This document shows positions 1-8,160 of a stretch of DNA of 64,000 nt, piece by piece. Where the stretch lies: assembly GCF_003339865.1 (NCBI RefSeq), contig NZ_QPKV01000003.1, positions 1,090,840 to 1,154,839 on the forward strand, in the 5' to 3' direction. The position numbers were made by a program, and so were the translations under genes. Within the stretch, counting starts at the first letter, position 1; every line of letters begins with the position of its first letter. The notes beneath the pieces are model-generated. The model was not told the origin of the DNA. It saw only the letters and a list, made by a program, of their open reading frames with translations, and made no database searches. The stretch is from Pedobacter chinensis (GTDB taxonomy: Bacteria; Bacteroidota; Bacteroidia; Sphingobacteriales; Sphingobacteriaceae).

Positions 1-127
1 AATTCCACATAAAGCAAACGGGAGGTGGATTGTTGCACACCGTATGCGCAAATTTGATGGAAAGACTAACCCAATATTATTTGAATATGTGCCTAACGGC
101 TTCCTACAACAGCTTTTAAATTGGTAG
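1..127 (+). CDS. 3' end of an unidentified protein gene (partial)
   Basis: An open frame enters from the left edge and ends at TAG 125-127, giving about 41 residues rich in Arg, Lys and aromatic residues (for example the stretch WIVAHRMRKFDG). The start and most of the gene lie outside the window. I do not recognise the family from this tail. No gene follows on the same strand before the hairpin at 399-444. The frame could also be chance, since only 41 codons are seen. Confidence 0.35.
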   Translation, partial: IPHKANGRWIVAHRMRKFDGKTNPILFEYVPNGFLQQLLNW

Positions 128-398
128 GGCTACCATCAACGTCTTTTTTGCGTGATCAAATCTACATTTAACAAACATTTCAACATCTTACGACTGTATG
201 TAGGAGTTTTGCATACTGCCCATCACATTATTATCAGGCAAGAAACAGGCAAAAACCTTACCTTGATCAATAGTTTTGTAGTTGTTGGTAATTGTTAGTA
301 TTCAAACCATAATCTAGGCGGGAAGGTCTTTCTAACATCATTCAAAATATAGTATACACCTTTGATCTTCTCCCCCTGAAGGTAAGAGAAAGTAAAAG
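128..398. other. intergenic stretch, nothing recognised
   Basis: AT-rich spacer between the partial gene at the left edge and the hairpin at 399-444. I see no reading frame with coding character, no RNA gene and no clear promoter motif in it. Confidence 0.5.
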
Positions 399-444
399 TA
401 AAAGGAGCCTGTCTCATCCCATAGACGAAAACATGCTCCTTTTA
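399..444. terminator. bidirectional hairpin terminator
   Basis: A 10-bp perfect inverted repeat (TAAAAGGAGC at 399-408 against GCTCCTTTTA at 435-444) encloses a 26-nt loop that itself contains GTCT/AGAC complementarity. The stem is A-rich at one end and T-rich at the other, so it could end transcripts from either side. It lies just beyond the stop of the minus-strand frame at 476-829. Confidence 0.5.
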
Positions 445-475
445 ATTCTAATGTTAACTTTTTATTTATTGATTA

Positions 476-829
476 TTAACTAAAGCAAGATGCCAATAAT
501 TGTGTAGCAACGTTTGAGACAGTCCCCTGGATAAATCCTTGTGCAAAACCTGCCATAAATGAGCTAACACCGCCTGTCACTGTTCCAATTAAAGGAAAGG
601 CAGCTGTGTCCATCATAGCGCCACCAACACCGATTACTGTGCCACGGAATAGCCCAGTCATCACGCCTTGCTTTAATGCTTGCTTGGTATCTACCTTGCA
701 ATGAAGCCTGTTAAAGCCCATAACTCTATCCATTGGCTTAAGTGACATAGACGTCATATTTTTCAATCCGATCACTGGTGTAATTGGCAGCTCGCCTCCA
801 ACTTCAGTTACGCTAAGCCAAAACTCCAT
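476..829 (-). CDS. hypothetical protein with Gly-rich hydrophobic C-terminal half
   Basis: A 117-residue frame whose second half is a run of small hydrophobic residues and glycines (VIGVGGAMM, GGVSSFMAGFAQGF), as in glycine-zipper membrane segments or the pretoxin regions of secreted polymorphic toxins. The in-frame open sequence extends upstream of the ATG at 829 for about 13 codons to a TAA but has no better start. It is probably the 3' part of a larger gene whose 5' part is the frame at 858-1061: reading GCT, skipping one T and continuing AAA-GCC near 855-861 would join the two into one protein. I cannot name the family. Confidence 0.4.
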   Translation of the reverse strand: MEFWLSVTEVGGELPITPVIGLKNMTSMSLKPMDRVMGFNRLHCKVDTKQALKQGVMTGLFRGTVIGVGGAMMDTAAFPLIGTVTGGVSSFMAGFAQGFIQGTVSNVATQLLASCFS

Positions 830-857
830 GTCTTGCTCGAAAGATGTCGCATAGGCT

Positions 858-1061
858 TTAAGCCAATTCCATTTCAGTTAATAGTTGGATCTTTTCCTCT
901 TCAATATTATAAAAATCATAATAAAGTCCTAAAGCAATACCATCCATGGCTTCGATATAACTATTCAGATCAGTATAATTATCGGTTGCAGCCCAATACA
1001 TTGCTCGATACCCTTCTGCTAGTAAAGCCATTGCAGGACGGTTGGAAGTTCTTGTTAACAA
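858..1061 (-). pseudogene. probable 5' fragment of the frameshifted gene at 476-829
   Basis: A 67-residue frame starting at a TTG, with a stop (TAG) a few codons upstream and no good ATG start. It contains a plausible folded segment (AEGYRAMYWAATDNYTDL) and ends with a TAA directly before sequence that continues sensibly in the +1 frame as the upstream extension of 476-829. This suggests one ancestral gene broken by a single-base change around 855-861, and perhaps a second lesion near 1065. It could instead be a short independent gene; no homologue is recognised. Confidence 0.35.
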
Positions 1062-1112
1062 TATTGTTATATTTGATATCTAAATTTAACGTTCAACTTA
1101 AGGTTTTTAAAC

Positions 1113-1214
1113 ATGGAGGCAATCATTAACTTTTTTTTCGATTTTGTAATTAATCCAATATTAACACGATGGACCTTGAAAAAAGAGCAGCAGCGAAGAA
1201 AGAAGTCAAATTAG
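1113..1214 (+). CDS. possible 33-residue small membrane peptide
   Basis: ATG at 1113, TAG at 1212-1214. The peptide has a hydrophobic N-terminal half (MEAIINFFFDFVINPIL) followed by a strongly basic tail (KKEQQRRKKSN), the layout of many small bacterial membrane peptides and type I toxins. There is no clear ribosome-binding site, and 33 codons is within what chance gives in AT-rich DNA. It is listed because of its amphipathic composition. A second 27-codon frame at 1240-1323 on the same strand is less convincing. Confidence 0.18.
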   Translation: MEAIINFFFDFVINPILTRWTLKKEQQRRKKSN

Positions 1215-2370
1215 CATAATTAAAGGACTTATCAGATATATGTTGCTCATTCGTAAACCTTGGTATCTAAGCCTCTTTGAAGTCTTAAAAGAGTTTCTAA
1301 TAGAATTGGAAAAAAGATTATAAAGTGTTTTGCGAGTCGGTCACGCGAGGAAATTATTCTTCCTAACCCGAAACACATTGATATTCATGTGATCAAGGCT
1401 CTTGGTGCGTTAAGAGATTTTCTAACAGTTAATAAGGGGTATTTTTAAATAGAGGGTAGTTACCCATTGAATTGATGTAGAAACATGAGAAAACATGAGG
1501 TTTTTATAGTAACTCCCTCATCCCCTTAACCAATAAATTGCATTTCCAGCCAATTAAAGATTTTTGGACAGTTAAATCCTTACTTACCTAAGCGTTTAGG
1601 CTTCGTTGTTAAGAAATGTTAAGGTTCAAGTAATAAATCCAAGTATTGGAAACCTCACAAAACCTCACTATTTTTGATAAAAACATCTAAATGTGTAGCA
1701 TTTATCATTTTCACGCCCACTTAGAACTTCATATAAATGGTAATTTGTATAGAAATTGGGTGTTTTTGGTCATTCTAATGTCACAGAGCTTGACAAAACT
1801 TTACATCTTTTTCAAAACATCCATCTCAAACTATGCTTTATTGCCATTACGATATTTTAAACGTTGTCGGAAAACGTGACAAAACGTGAGTTATTCTTAA
1901 TTTTTGAGTTATCAAGCCTAACACCATCAATGCTAAGAATCTGAGAAAACCTGATATTTTTCCGAAAAATCTTACAAAATCCGACATAAATAGTTTAACA
2001 TCATTTCGAAACGTTCCCGAGGCAGGAGAGCTTAATCATTCAGAAGAAAATTTTAGAATTGGATAAACCTCATAAAACCTCATATCAAAATTGATCCTTA
2101 TTAACACATTAATAGCCTTGGTTCATTGATATTAACTGCAATAATTTAACATCACTACGCATGCGTGTAAAGCCGCAGCCATTGCCATTGGAAAGTTATA
2201 AAGCACAACCTGGAACCGATTAAATTCTAAGCTTTTGATATTGGCTAAACTATTGTGTAATTTTGAGGCTCGAAAAACATGGAGTTTTAGAAAAAGTAAG
2301 CAAATAGTGGGCAATCTCAAAATACTTATTTGCTAAAACATTGATTTGTAAACAAATAAATAATTATATT
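1215..2370. other. 1.1-kb non-coding stretch with repeat array
   Basis: No frame here has convincing coding character; those above 60 codons (1691-1879 plus, 2132-2320 minus) have unusual composition and run through the repeats. The stretch holds seven paired 10-bp repeats (1481-2084) and a small GGGTAGTTACCC palindrome at about 1454-1465. The last 290 bp form the leader and promoter region of ahcY, where I could not place a confident TAnnTTTG element. Confidence 0.6.
1481..2084 (+). repeat. seven paired 10-bp direct repeats, consensus near AAAYNTSABA
   Basis: Seven elements, each two adjacent 10-mers head to tail in the same orientation: 1481-1500, 1650-1669, 1786-1805, 1872-1891, 1937-1956, 1967-1986, 2065-2084. 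Example half-sites are AAACATGAGA, AAACCTCACA, AAACGTGACA, AAATCTTACA and AAACCTCATA; the last is present as an exact tandem pair. AAA at positions 1-3 and A at position 8 are nearly invariant, T at position 6 is usual, and positions 5, 7 and 9 vary. The two halves of a pair are usually more alike than halves of different pairs. Spacing between elements is irregular (29-170 bp). Tandem 10-11 bp half-sites are the known geometry of OmpR/PhoB-family binding sites; that use here is inference. Confidence 0.6.
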
Positions 2371-3687
2371 ATGTCATCAGTAGAGACAACTTACGTTCCT
2401 TACAAAGTTAAGGACATTTCACTGGCAGAATGGGGCCGTAAAGAAATCGAATTGGCTGAGGCTGAAATGCCTGGGCTAATGAGTTTACGTAAAGAATTCG
2501 GTCCAACACAACCACTTAAAGGTGCTCGTATTGCAGGATGCCTGCACATGACCATCCAAACAGCGGTTCTGATCGAAACTTTAGTGGCTTTGGGCGCTGA
2601 GGTTACCTGGTCATCCTGCAACATTTTCTCCACTCAGGATCATGCTGCAGCAGCAATCGCTGCCGCTGGTATTCAGGTTTACGCCTGGAAAGGCTTGAAC
2701 GAAGAAGAATTTGATTGGTGTATCGAGCAAACTTTACATTTCGGTCCGGAGCAACAACCATTGAACATGATTTTAGATGATGGTGGTGATTTAACCAACA
2801 TGGTTTTTGATCGCTTCCCTGAATTGATTGCTAATATCAAAGGTTTATCAGAGGAAACCACAACTGGTGTACATCGTTTATATGAAAGAATGAAAAACGG
2901 AACATTGCATTTACCTGCAATTAACGTTAACGATTCAGTAACCAAATCTAAATTCGATAACAAATACGGATGTCGCGAATCATTGGTAGATGCGATCCGT
3001 CGTGCTACTGACGTAATGATGGCTGGTAAAGTTGCTGTAGTTTGTGGTTATGGCGATGTGGGTAAGGGTTCTGCAGAATCGTTGAGCTCACAAGGTGTAC
3101 GTGTGATCGTTACCGAAATTGACCCGATTTGTGCTTTACAAGCGGCAATGGAAGGTTATGAGGTTAAGCGTTTGGATACGGCAATTAAAGAGGCAGATAT
3201 CGTGGTAACCACCACTGGTAACTGTGATATCGTTCGCGAAAAACACTTCAGAGCATTAAAAGATAAAGCGATTGTTTGTAACATTGGTCACTTTGATAAC
3301 GAAATCGACATGGCCTGGTTAAACGGTGCTTATGGTGATACCAAAATTGAGATCAAACCTCAGGTTGATAAATATACCATTGATGGTAAAGACGTGATCG
3401 TTCTTGCTGAAGGTCGTTTGGTTAACTTAGGTTGCGCAACTGGCCACCCAAGCTTCGTGATGAGTAACTCATTTACCAACCAAACTTTGGCACAGTTGGA
3501 ACTTTGGACCAACACAGATAAATACGAAAACAAAGTGTATACCTTGCCTAAGCATTTAGATGAGAAAGTTGCCCGTTTGCATCTGGAAAAAATCGGTGTG
3601 GAGTTAGAGGTTTTAGATCAACACCAGGCTGATTATATCGGAGTTTCAGTTGAAGGTCCATTCAAATCAGACGAATATCGTTACTAA
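2371..3687 (+). CDS. ahcY: adenosylhomocysteinase (S-adenosyl-L-homocysteine hydrolase)
   Basis: Cytosolic NAD-dependent enzyme that splits S-adenosylhomocysteine into adenosine and homocysteine, removing the product inhibitor of methyltransferases. The 438-residue length fits the family. Substrate-domain motifs include DDGGD (136-140), SEETTTG (160-166) and [11 protein letters not shown] (187-197). The NAD-binding loop is GYGDVGKG (226-233). [17 protein letters not shown] follows, and the protein ends in the typical Lys...Tyr-Arg-Tyr tail that reaches the neighbouring subunit. The ATG at 2371 is preferred over a TTG 30 bp upstream because homologues begin close to this Met. The gene stands alone, with tandem heptamers right after the stop and a hairpin terminator behind them. 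Confidence 0.97.
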   Translation: MSSVETTYVPYKVKDISLAEWGRKEIELAEAEMPGLMSLRKEFGPTQPLKGARIAGCLHMTIQTAVLIETLVALGAEVTWSSCNIFSTQDHAAAAIAAAGIQVYAWKGLNEEEFDWCIEQTLHFGPEQQPLNMILDDGGDLTNMVFDRFPELIANIKGLSEETTTGVHRLYERMKNGTLHLPAINVNDSVTKSKFDNKYGCRESLVDAIRRATDVMMAGKVAVVCGYGDVGKGSAESLSSQGVRVIVTEIDPICALQAAMEGYEVKRLDTAIKEADIVVTTTGNCDIVREKHFRALKDKAIVCNIGHFDNEIDMAWLNGAYGDTKIEIKPQVDKYTIDGKDVIVLAEGRLVNLGCATGHPSFVMSNSFTNQTLAQLELWTNTDKYENKVYTLPKHLDEKVARLHLEKIGVELEVLDQHQADYIGVSVEGPFKSDEYRY

Positions 3688-3689
3688 TT

Positions 3690-3717
3690 AGTCTTGAGTC
3701 CGGAGTCGGGAGTATTA
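3690..3717 (+). repeat. tandem heptamers (AGTCNNN) after ahcY
   Basis: Four consecutive 7-mers, AGTCTTG, AGTCCGG, AGTCGGG and AGTATTA, start 3 nt after the ahcY stop codon. The same architecture follows fusA, rpsN, rpoA and dnaK and lies inside the methyltransferase gene at 46580. They resemble the heptameric short tandem repeats known from cyanobacteria; no function is evident. Confidence 0.65.
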
Positions 3718-3723
3718 ATATGA

Positions 3724-3755
3724 AAGGGATGTGCAGATTGCATATCCCTTTTTTG
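3724..3755 (+). terminator. intrinsic terminator of ahcY
   Basis: Inverted repeat AAGGGATGTGC / GCATATCCCTT with a 4-nt loop and one G-T wobble, followed by a run of six T, 40 bp after the ahcY stop. Confidence 0.75.
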
Positions 3756-4106
3756 TTGCGTTAAGAATTCCAGGTTTTTAAACTTCTATCAATGCTTAGG
3801 CATCACATTTAAACCATACAAGAACGGTCGTCATCCTGAATTTTTCATTTGTTTTTAAGTTTTTATTGGTATTCAAGAGGGCTGCGCCGTTTGTTTCAGG
3901 ACCATAATAGCAGGATCATGTAACAAGAATATTGCTAACCGCGATTAGCTACAAGGGATTCACAAAAAAGATGCTGAAACGAGTTCAGCACTGGCTGGAT
4001 ATTCAAGGTTGCTGCATTTTAAAATCTTTCACGCCTATCAGATTTATTTTACAAAGGATTGAAATTCTTTTAATATTCAAAGCCTACATTTGAAAAAACA
4101 ATTGCA
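3756..4106. other. 350-bp intergenic stretch with dispersed palindromic repeat
   Basis: No coding frame. At about 3830 is GTCATCCTGAA and at 3970-3991 the palindrome GATGCTGAAACGAGTTCAGCA. These match the outer arms of the repeat copies at 47.8-48.1 kb (GTCATGCTGAA...TTCAGCATC), so this is a decayed member of the same dispersed family. The last 60 bp are AT-rich and probably hold the promoter of the gene at 4107. Confidence 0.5.
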
Positions 4107-4442
4107 ATGAAAAACATAGCTATCCTTTTACTATTCATTATATCCGGTTTAACAACACAAGCACAAACCGCACCTAAAAAAACTGTTTCAAAGCAAGAAA
4201 TTACCGATCAAATAGTTGATGTTGCCTGTGGCGAATGTCAATTTAAAATGAAAGGTAAAAATTGCGATCTTGCTGTAAAAATTGATGGTAAATCTTATTT
4301 TGTTGAGGGAAAGGATATTGATGATTTCGGAGATGCTCACGGAAAGGAAGGTTTCTGCAATGCAATAAGTAAAGCAGTGGTTTCAGGTAAAATTGTAAAC
4401 AACAGATTTAAAGCCACCAGCATTAAGCTCTTATCCAAATAA
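4107..4442 (+). CDS. small secreted cysteine-containing protein (DUF6370-like)
   Basis: 111 residues: an N-terminal signal peptide (MKNIAILLLFIISGLTTQAQ, cleaved near Ala-19/Gln-20) and a compact domain with four cysteines (C-GEC at about 46-49, one near 58, one near 88) and a VKIDGKSYFVEG strand motif. I associate this pattern with the DUF6370 family of Bacteroidota, whose function is unknown. The protein should act in the periplasm; the cysteines could form disulfides or bind a metal, which is inference. The gene is monocistronic, bounded downstream by a strong terminator at 4462-4494. Its AT-rich upstream DNA carries no clear promoter match. Confidence 0.75.
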   Translation: MKNIAILLLFIISGLTTQAQTAPKKTVSKQEITDQIVDVACGECQFKMKGKNCDLAVKIDGKSYFVEGKDIDDFGDAHGKEGFCNAISKAVVSGKIVNNRFKATSIKLLSK

Positions 4443-4461
4443 AGTTAAACATTATAATTTC

Positions 4462-4494
4462 TAAGCCTTTCAATTCAAGTGAAAGGCTTTTTCG
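4462..4494 (+). terminator. intrinsic terminator
   Basis: Perfect stem AAGCCTTTCA / TGAAAGGCTT around a short loop, followed by T residues, 20 bp past the stop of the gene at 4107-4442. Confidence 0.8.
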
Positions 4495-4623
4495 TTTCTA
4501 GTCAATTTTTTTTATCAAAAATAAATCAAAACTGTCACATTTTAATTTTTCCGGTGTCATATAGCTGAAAATTGAGCTTATGATCTCAATATCAAAACCA
4601 AACCAAAAATTTAAATTTCAGAT

Positions 4624-7437
4624 ATGAAAACCTATTTATTTGTATTGTTATGCATTTTATCTACGAAAGTCTTCGCACAAGAGAGAGGAGGAATTACCGG
4701 AAAAATTATTGATGCCAAAACAAGTGTGCCACTTGAATACGCAGGAGTTATTTTATCTGGCAAAGCTGATTCTACAAAGAAATTAGGTGTTGTAAGTAAT
4801 AAATCGGGAGAATTCTCTTTTAAAGATATCGCAAAAGGCGATTATAACATCAAAATCTCTGCAATGGGTTATAATCCAATTTTAAAAAACATCAGCATAA
4901 ACGGTAAAATATTGAATTTAGGAACATTAAAAATGCAGGAAGATGCCATCGCCCTAAAAGATGTATCAGTTGCAGGAAGATACGCTACAGCAACCATCAA
5001 AAAAGATACGGTTGAATTTAACGCTGATGCTTATAAAACTCAACCCAATGCTGCGGTTGAGGACCTATTAAAAAAATTGCCTGGTGTAACCATTGATAAG
5101 GATGGAAGCATTTTAGTGCAAGGGCAAAAAGTTACAAGATTAACAGTTGATGGAAAGGATTTTTTTGGTACTGATCCAAAAACAGCAACCAAGAATTTAC
5201 CAGCAGATGTGATTGCAAAAGTTCAGCTGATTGATAGTAAAACCCTGGAAGCAAAAGCAACTGGAATTGATGACGGGCAAAGAGAAAAAGTTTTAAACCT
5301 AACGATTAAGGAAGATAAAAAGAACGGTTGGTTTGGCAATGCCAATTTATCTGGAGGTACTACAGATAAATATAGCAGCTATTTAAGCGCCAATCACTTT
5401 ACCAAAAAGATGCAATTTGCTGTATTGGGTATGAGTAACAATGTTAGTAATGCAAGTTTTCAGTATGAAGATTTGAGCAGCTTTACGGGTGGAAATTTAG
5501 GAAATATTTTTGCCCCTCCTGGTGGTGGTGGTTTTTCTATTAACGTAAATAATGGCCGTACAACCATTGGAGGCTCGGGTGTTTTTGATAATAGTGCTTT
5601 GGGAGAAGTGACAACACATAGCGGCGGACTTAATTACAGCAATAGTTGGGGAAAAAAAGACAAGCTTGCGCTTAGCAGCAGTTATTTCACTTATTTTAGC
5701 AAAGGTTTGGGCAACAGGTTTTCCAATCTTCAGGATATTAACCAGAATGATGTGTTGAGAACCAATGAAGTATCAAATCGAAATTCTGATAATCAGGCAC
5801 ACCGTTTCAATTTCAAGGTAGAATATCATCCCGATTCTTTAACTGATATCACTTTTCGATCTAACGCTATTCTTAACTACACCAACAATATCAATAACCG
5901 GAACTTTAATTCTGCATTTGATTTAGCCGGAAAAACCAACGATGGTAATCAATATCTCGATCAGAGAAATTCCACACCAGCATTTTTTGGCGAATTTTCA
6001 GCTACCCGTCGCTTAAAGAAAGGATCTATCATTATTGGTTTAAATGGAACACAAAATACCTTTAACTCTAACTGGCTTAATAAATCGCTGATCAACAATT
6101 ATAGTAGCGGCACAATAGATATTACAGATCTGAATCAGCAGGCAGAACAAGAAAATAATTCAAGAAATTATAGCTTTGCGGTCAATTATAGTCGTCCGAT
6201 TATTGAAAAAAAAATGAGTAGCAATATTGCTTATATCCGTAATGAAGGTAAGGTTGAGGCGCAACAATTAACCTTAAGCTATAATCCATTAAACAATACT
6301 TACGATACTGTTGTTCCGGATTTTTCGAACACATTGGAAAACAGAACATGGACACAAACCGCAAGGTTAGGGTTGGTGTATAACCGTACAGGATGGACTT
6401 ATAACTTAGGCCTGGGTTTTCAGGAAACCGGTTTGGATGCATCAACATTCAATAGTGCGGGAGTAAATATGAATAACCTTGAAAAGAAATACTACAATAT
6501 TTTGCCCCGGTTAAACATCAATTTTAGAAATAAGAACAAACATACCTTGCAGATTAATTACAATGCAAATGTGAACTTGCCATCAGTGAATGATTTACAA
6601 CCCGTTCAAAATAACAGTAATCCACTGTATCAACGTATCGGTAATCCAAATCTGGAGGCCAGAAAGAGTCATCGCATGTCGGTTAACTTTAATACATTCA
6701 GCGCAGATAATAATAAATACTGGAATGGTTATTTCCTGATCAATTATGCCCTGGATGATATCGGCAACAGTATTAATTATGTGGATGGTGTTCAGTATGT
6801 CCAGCCTGTAAATGTAGATGGTAATTATTACATTAATACCGGAACGTTTTTTGGTCAACCCACAAAATTAAAAGGTTTAAGGATGGGCTATGGCATTAAC
6901 TTGTTTGTTTCACATGCTTCCTCTTTTATCAACAGCGAAAAGAACATTACAGATCGTTATAATTTTGGTCCGAATGCCAACTTTAGCTATGATATTGATG
7001 ATAAATTAAATGCTGGAATTTATTTGGGTGTGCAATACAGTAAAGTCAACAATTCGCAACCAAGCGCAATTGATAATAAATATTTCAATTTCTCCAACAG
7101 CGCAAATTTAAGTTATGAGTTTATTAAAAACACGAGAATGAATGCCGAGCTTCAGCATAATGGTGCCGCTGGCAGAGCAGATGGCTTTAATAACAATGTG
7201 TTTTTATTAAACGCAGGTTTGGAACAATATTTTATGCAACGCAGGATAACCTTAGCTTTAAAGGGTTTCGATATTTTAAATCAAAATACCAACATTGACA
7301 GAACAATTAATGGAAGTAGGATAGAGGATATCCGTTTTAATAGTATTACCAGGTATTTTTATGTTTCATTAAATTATAAAATTACCAAGGTTGGTTCGAA
7401 AAACGAAAGAAGCAATCCAAGAAATACAGTGAATTGA
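4624..7437 (+). CDS. outer-membrane beta-barrel protein, CarboxypepD_reg + TonB-receptor-like barrel
   Basis: 937 residues with a signal peptide (MKTYLFVLLCILSTKVFAQ). Residues about 24-110 form a carboxypeptidase-regulatory-like beta-sandwich (GGITGKIIDAKTSVPLEYAG). A plug-like part follows (about 125-230, with VEDLLKKLPGVTIDKDGSI and RLTVDGKDFFG). The rest, to the C-terminus, is rich in Asn, Tyr and alternating strands and forms the outer-membrane barrel. The order fits the Bacteroidota 'outer membrane beta-barrel' (PF14905-type) proteins, relatives of TonB-dependent receptors. No SusD partner lies next to it, so it is not an obvious polysaccharide-uptake pair and its substrate is unknown. 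The gene is single, with a terminator about 190 bp downstream. Confidence 0.88.
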   Translation: MKTYLFVLLCILSTKVFAQERGGITGKIIDAKTSVPLEYAGVILSGKADSTKKLGVVSNKSGEFSFKDIAKGDYNIKISAMGYNPILKNISINGKILNLGTLKMQEDAIALKDVSVAGRYATATIKKDTVEFNADAYKTQPNAAVEDLLKKLPGVTIDKDGSILVQGQKVTRLTVDGKDFFGTDPKTATKNLPADVIAKVQLIDSKTLEAKATGIDDGQREKVLNLTIKEDKKNGWFGNANLSGGTTDKYSSYLSANHFTKKMQFAVLGMSNNVSNASFQYEDLSSFTGGNLGNIFAPPGGGGFSINVNNGRTTIGGSGVFDNSALGEVTTHSGGLNYSNSWGKKDKLALSSSYFTYFSKGLGNRFSNLQDINQNDVLRTNEVSNRNSDNQAHRFNFKVEYHPDSLTDITFRSNAILNYTNNINNRNFNSAFDLAGKTNDGNQYLDQRNSTPAFFGEFSATRRLKKGSIIIGLNGTQNTFNSNWLNKSLINNYSSGTIDITDLNQQAEQENNSRNYSFAVNYSRPIIEKKMSSNIAYIRNEGKVEAQQLTLSYNPLNNTYDTVVPDFSNTLENRTWTQTARLGLVYNRTGWTYNLGLGFQETGLDASTFNSAGVNMNNLEKKYYNILPRLNINFRNKNKHTLQINYNANVNLPSVNDLQPVQNNSNPLYQRIGNPNLEARKSHRMSVNFNTFSADNNKYWNGYFLINYALDDIGNSINYVDGVQYVQPVNVDGNYYINTGTFFGQPTKLKGLRMGYGINLFVSHASSFINSEKNITDRYNFGPNANFSYDIDDKLNAGIYLGVQYSKVNNSQPSAIDNKYFNFSNSANLSYEFIKNTRMNAELQHNGAAGRADGFNNNVFLLNAGLEQYFMQRRITLALKGFDILNQNTNIDRTINGSRIEDIRFNSITRYFYVSLNYKITKVGSKNERSNPRNTVN

Positions 7438-7623
7438 CGAAGTGAAGCAAGGATATGAGGGGCGCTAGGTAAGGGCAAATAACAAATTCCGCTACAAAGG
7501 TAGATTGCTTCGGTTTGAAGAAAATCTAGCAATAACGAATTTTCCTTAATTTAATGGGAACCACGTAAGTGTCCATCGAAGATAGTCTTAATGCTTTTAG
7601 CTTGAAAACACAATCAAATTTTC

Positions 7624-7656
7624 AATCCGCAATGATTTAGGCCGTTGCGGATTTTT
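7624..7656 (+). terminator. intrinsic terminator
   Basis: Perfect 9-bp stem AATCCGCAA / TTGCGGATT with a 12-nt loop, followed by a T-run. It lies between the barrel gene and the lipoprotein gene. It overlaps the long-ORF version of the lipoprotein, supporting the later start at 7702. Confidence 0.75.
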
Positions 7657-7701
7657 TATTGGTTGATAAATATTACCTTTGATAAAAATCCAACCTTGCT
7701 T

Positions 7702-8160
7702 ATGAAAAAAAATCTACCCTTAATCTTGATCATTGTTTGTGCTTTACTTTTTTCAGCTTGTAAAAAAGGTCAAATTAAAAATCTGAATAGCATTGGCTAT
7801 GGTACATCATTTGGTATGTGCGCAGGTTATTGCTCCAATACGCTATTAATCAGCGATTCAAAACTTACCTTTTCAAAAAGTAAAAACGGGCAAACACCCG
7901 ATACCAGAACCTGTAGTAAAACAATTTCTGAAGCTGAAGTGAATGCCATTAAAGATTTATTGAATTCCAGCCAGATTGCAAATTTACCAGAAGTGATCGG
8001 CTGTCCGGATTGTGCAGATGGAGGTGCTGAATGGGTTTCGGTTAATGCTGATGACAAACAATATAAAATTACTTACGAATATGGTAAAGCACCCAAAGAG
8101 TTGGAAGCAGCCGTTGCCAAATTAAAAGTACTTAAAGATGGTTTTAAAGATTGTAATTAG
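7702..8160 (+). CDS. putative lipoprotein of unknown function
   Basis: 152 residues from the ATG at 7702. A lipoprotein signal ends in the lipobox LFSAC (Cys near residue 19), so the product should be lipid-anchored in the envelope. The mature part has several more cysteines (GMCAGYC, IGCPDCADGG) that could pair or bind metal, then a C-terminal strand/helix segment. No family is recognised. An in-frame start at 7645 is rejected because it lies inside the terminator and puts extra residues in front of a good signal peptide. The gene converges on the SPFH gene, and the two stop codons overlap by 4 bp. Confidence 0.75.
   Translation: MKKNLPLILIIVCALLFSACKKGQIKNLNSIGYGTSFGMCAGYCSNTLLISDSKLTFSKSKNGQTPDTRTCSKTISEAEVNAIKDLLNSSQIANLPEVIGCPDCADGGAEWVSVNADDKQYKITYEYGKAPKELEAAVAKLKVLKDGFKDCN

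Noticed and set aside
1691..1879. 62-codon plus-strand frame in the repeat region
   Set aside because: Runs through two of the paired 10-bp repeats and has no protein-like pattern.
1481..2084. CRISPR array
   Set aside because: Repeat units are 10-bp tandem pairs with irregular 29-170 bp gaps and no cas genes; this does not fit CRISPR.
1481..2084. Integron attC-like cassette array
   Set aside because: No attC-type inverted core sites, no cassette ORFs and no integrase in the window.
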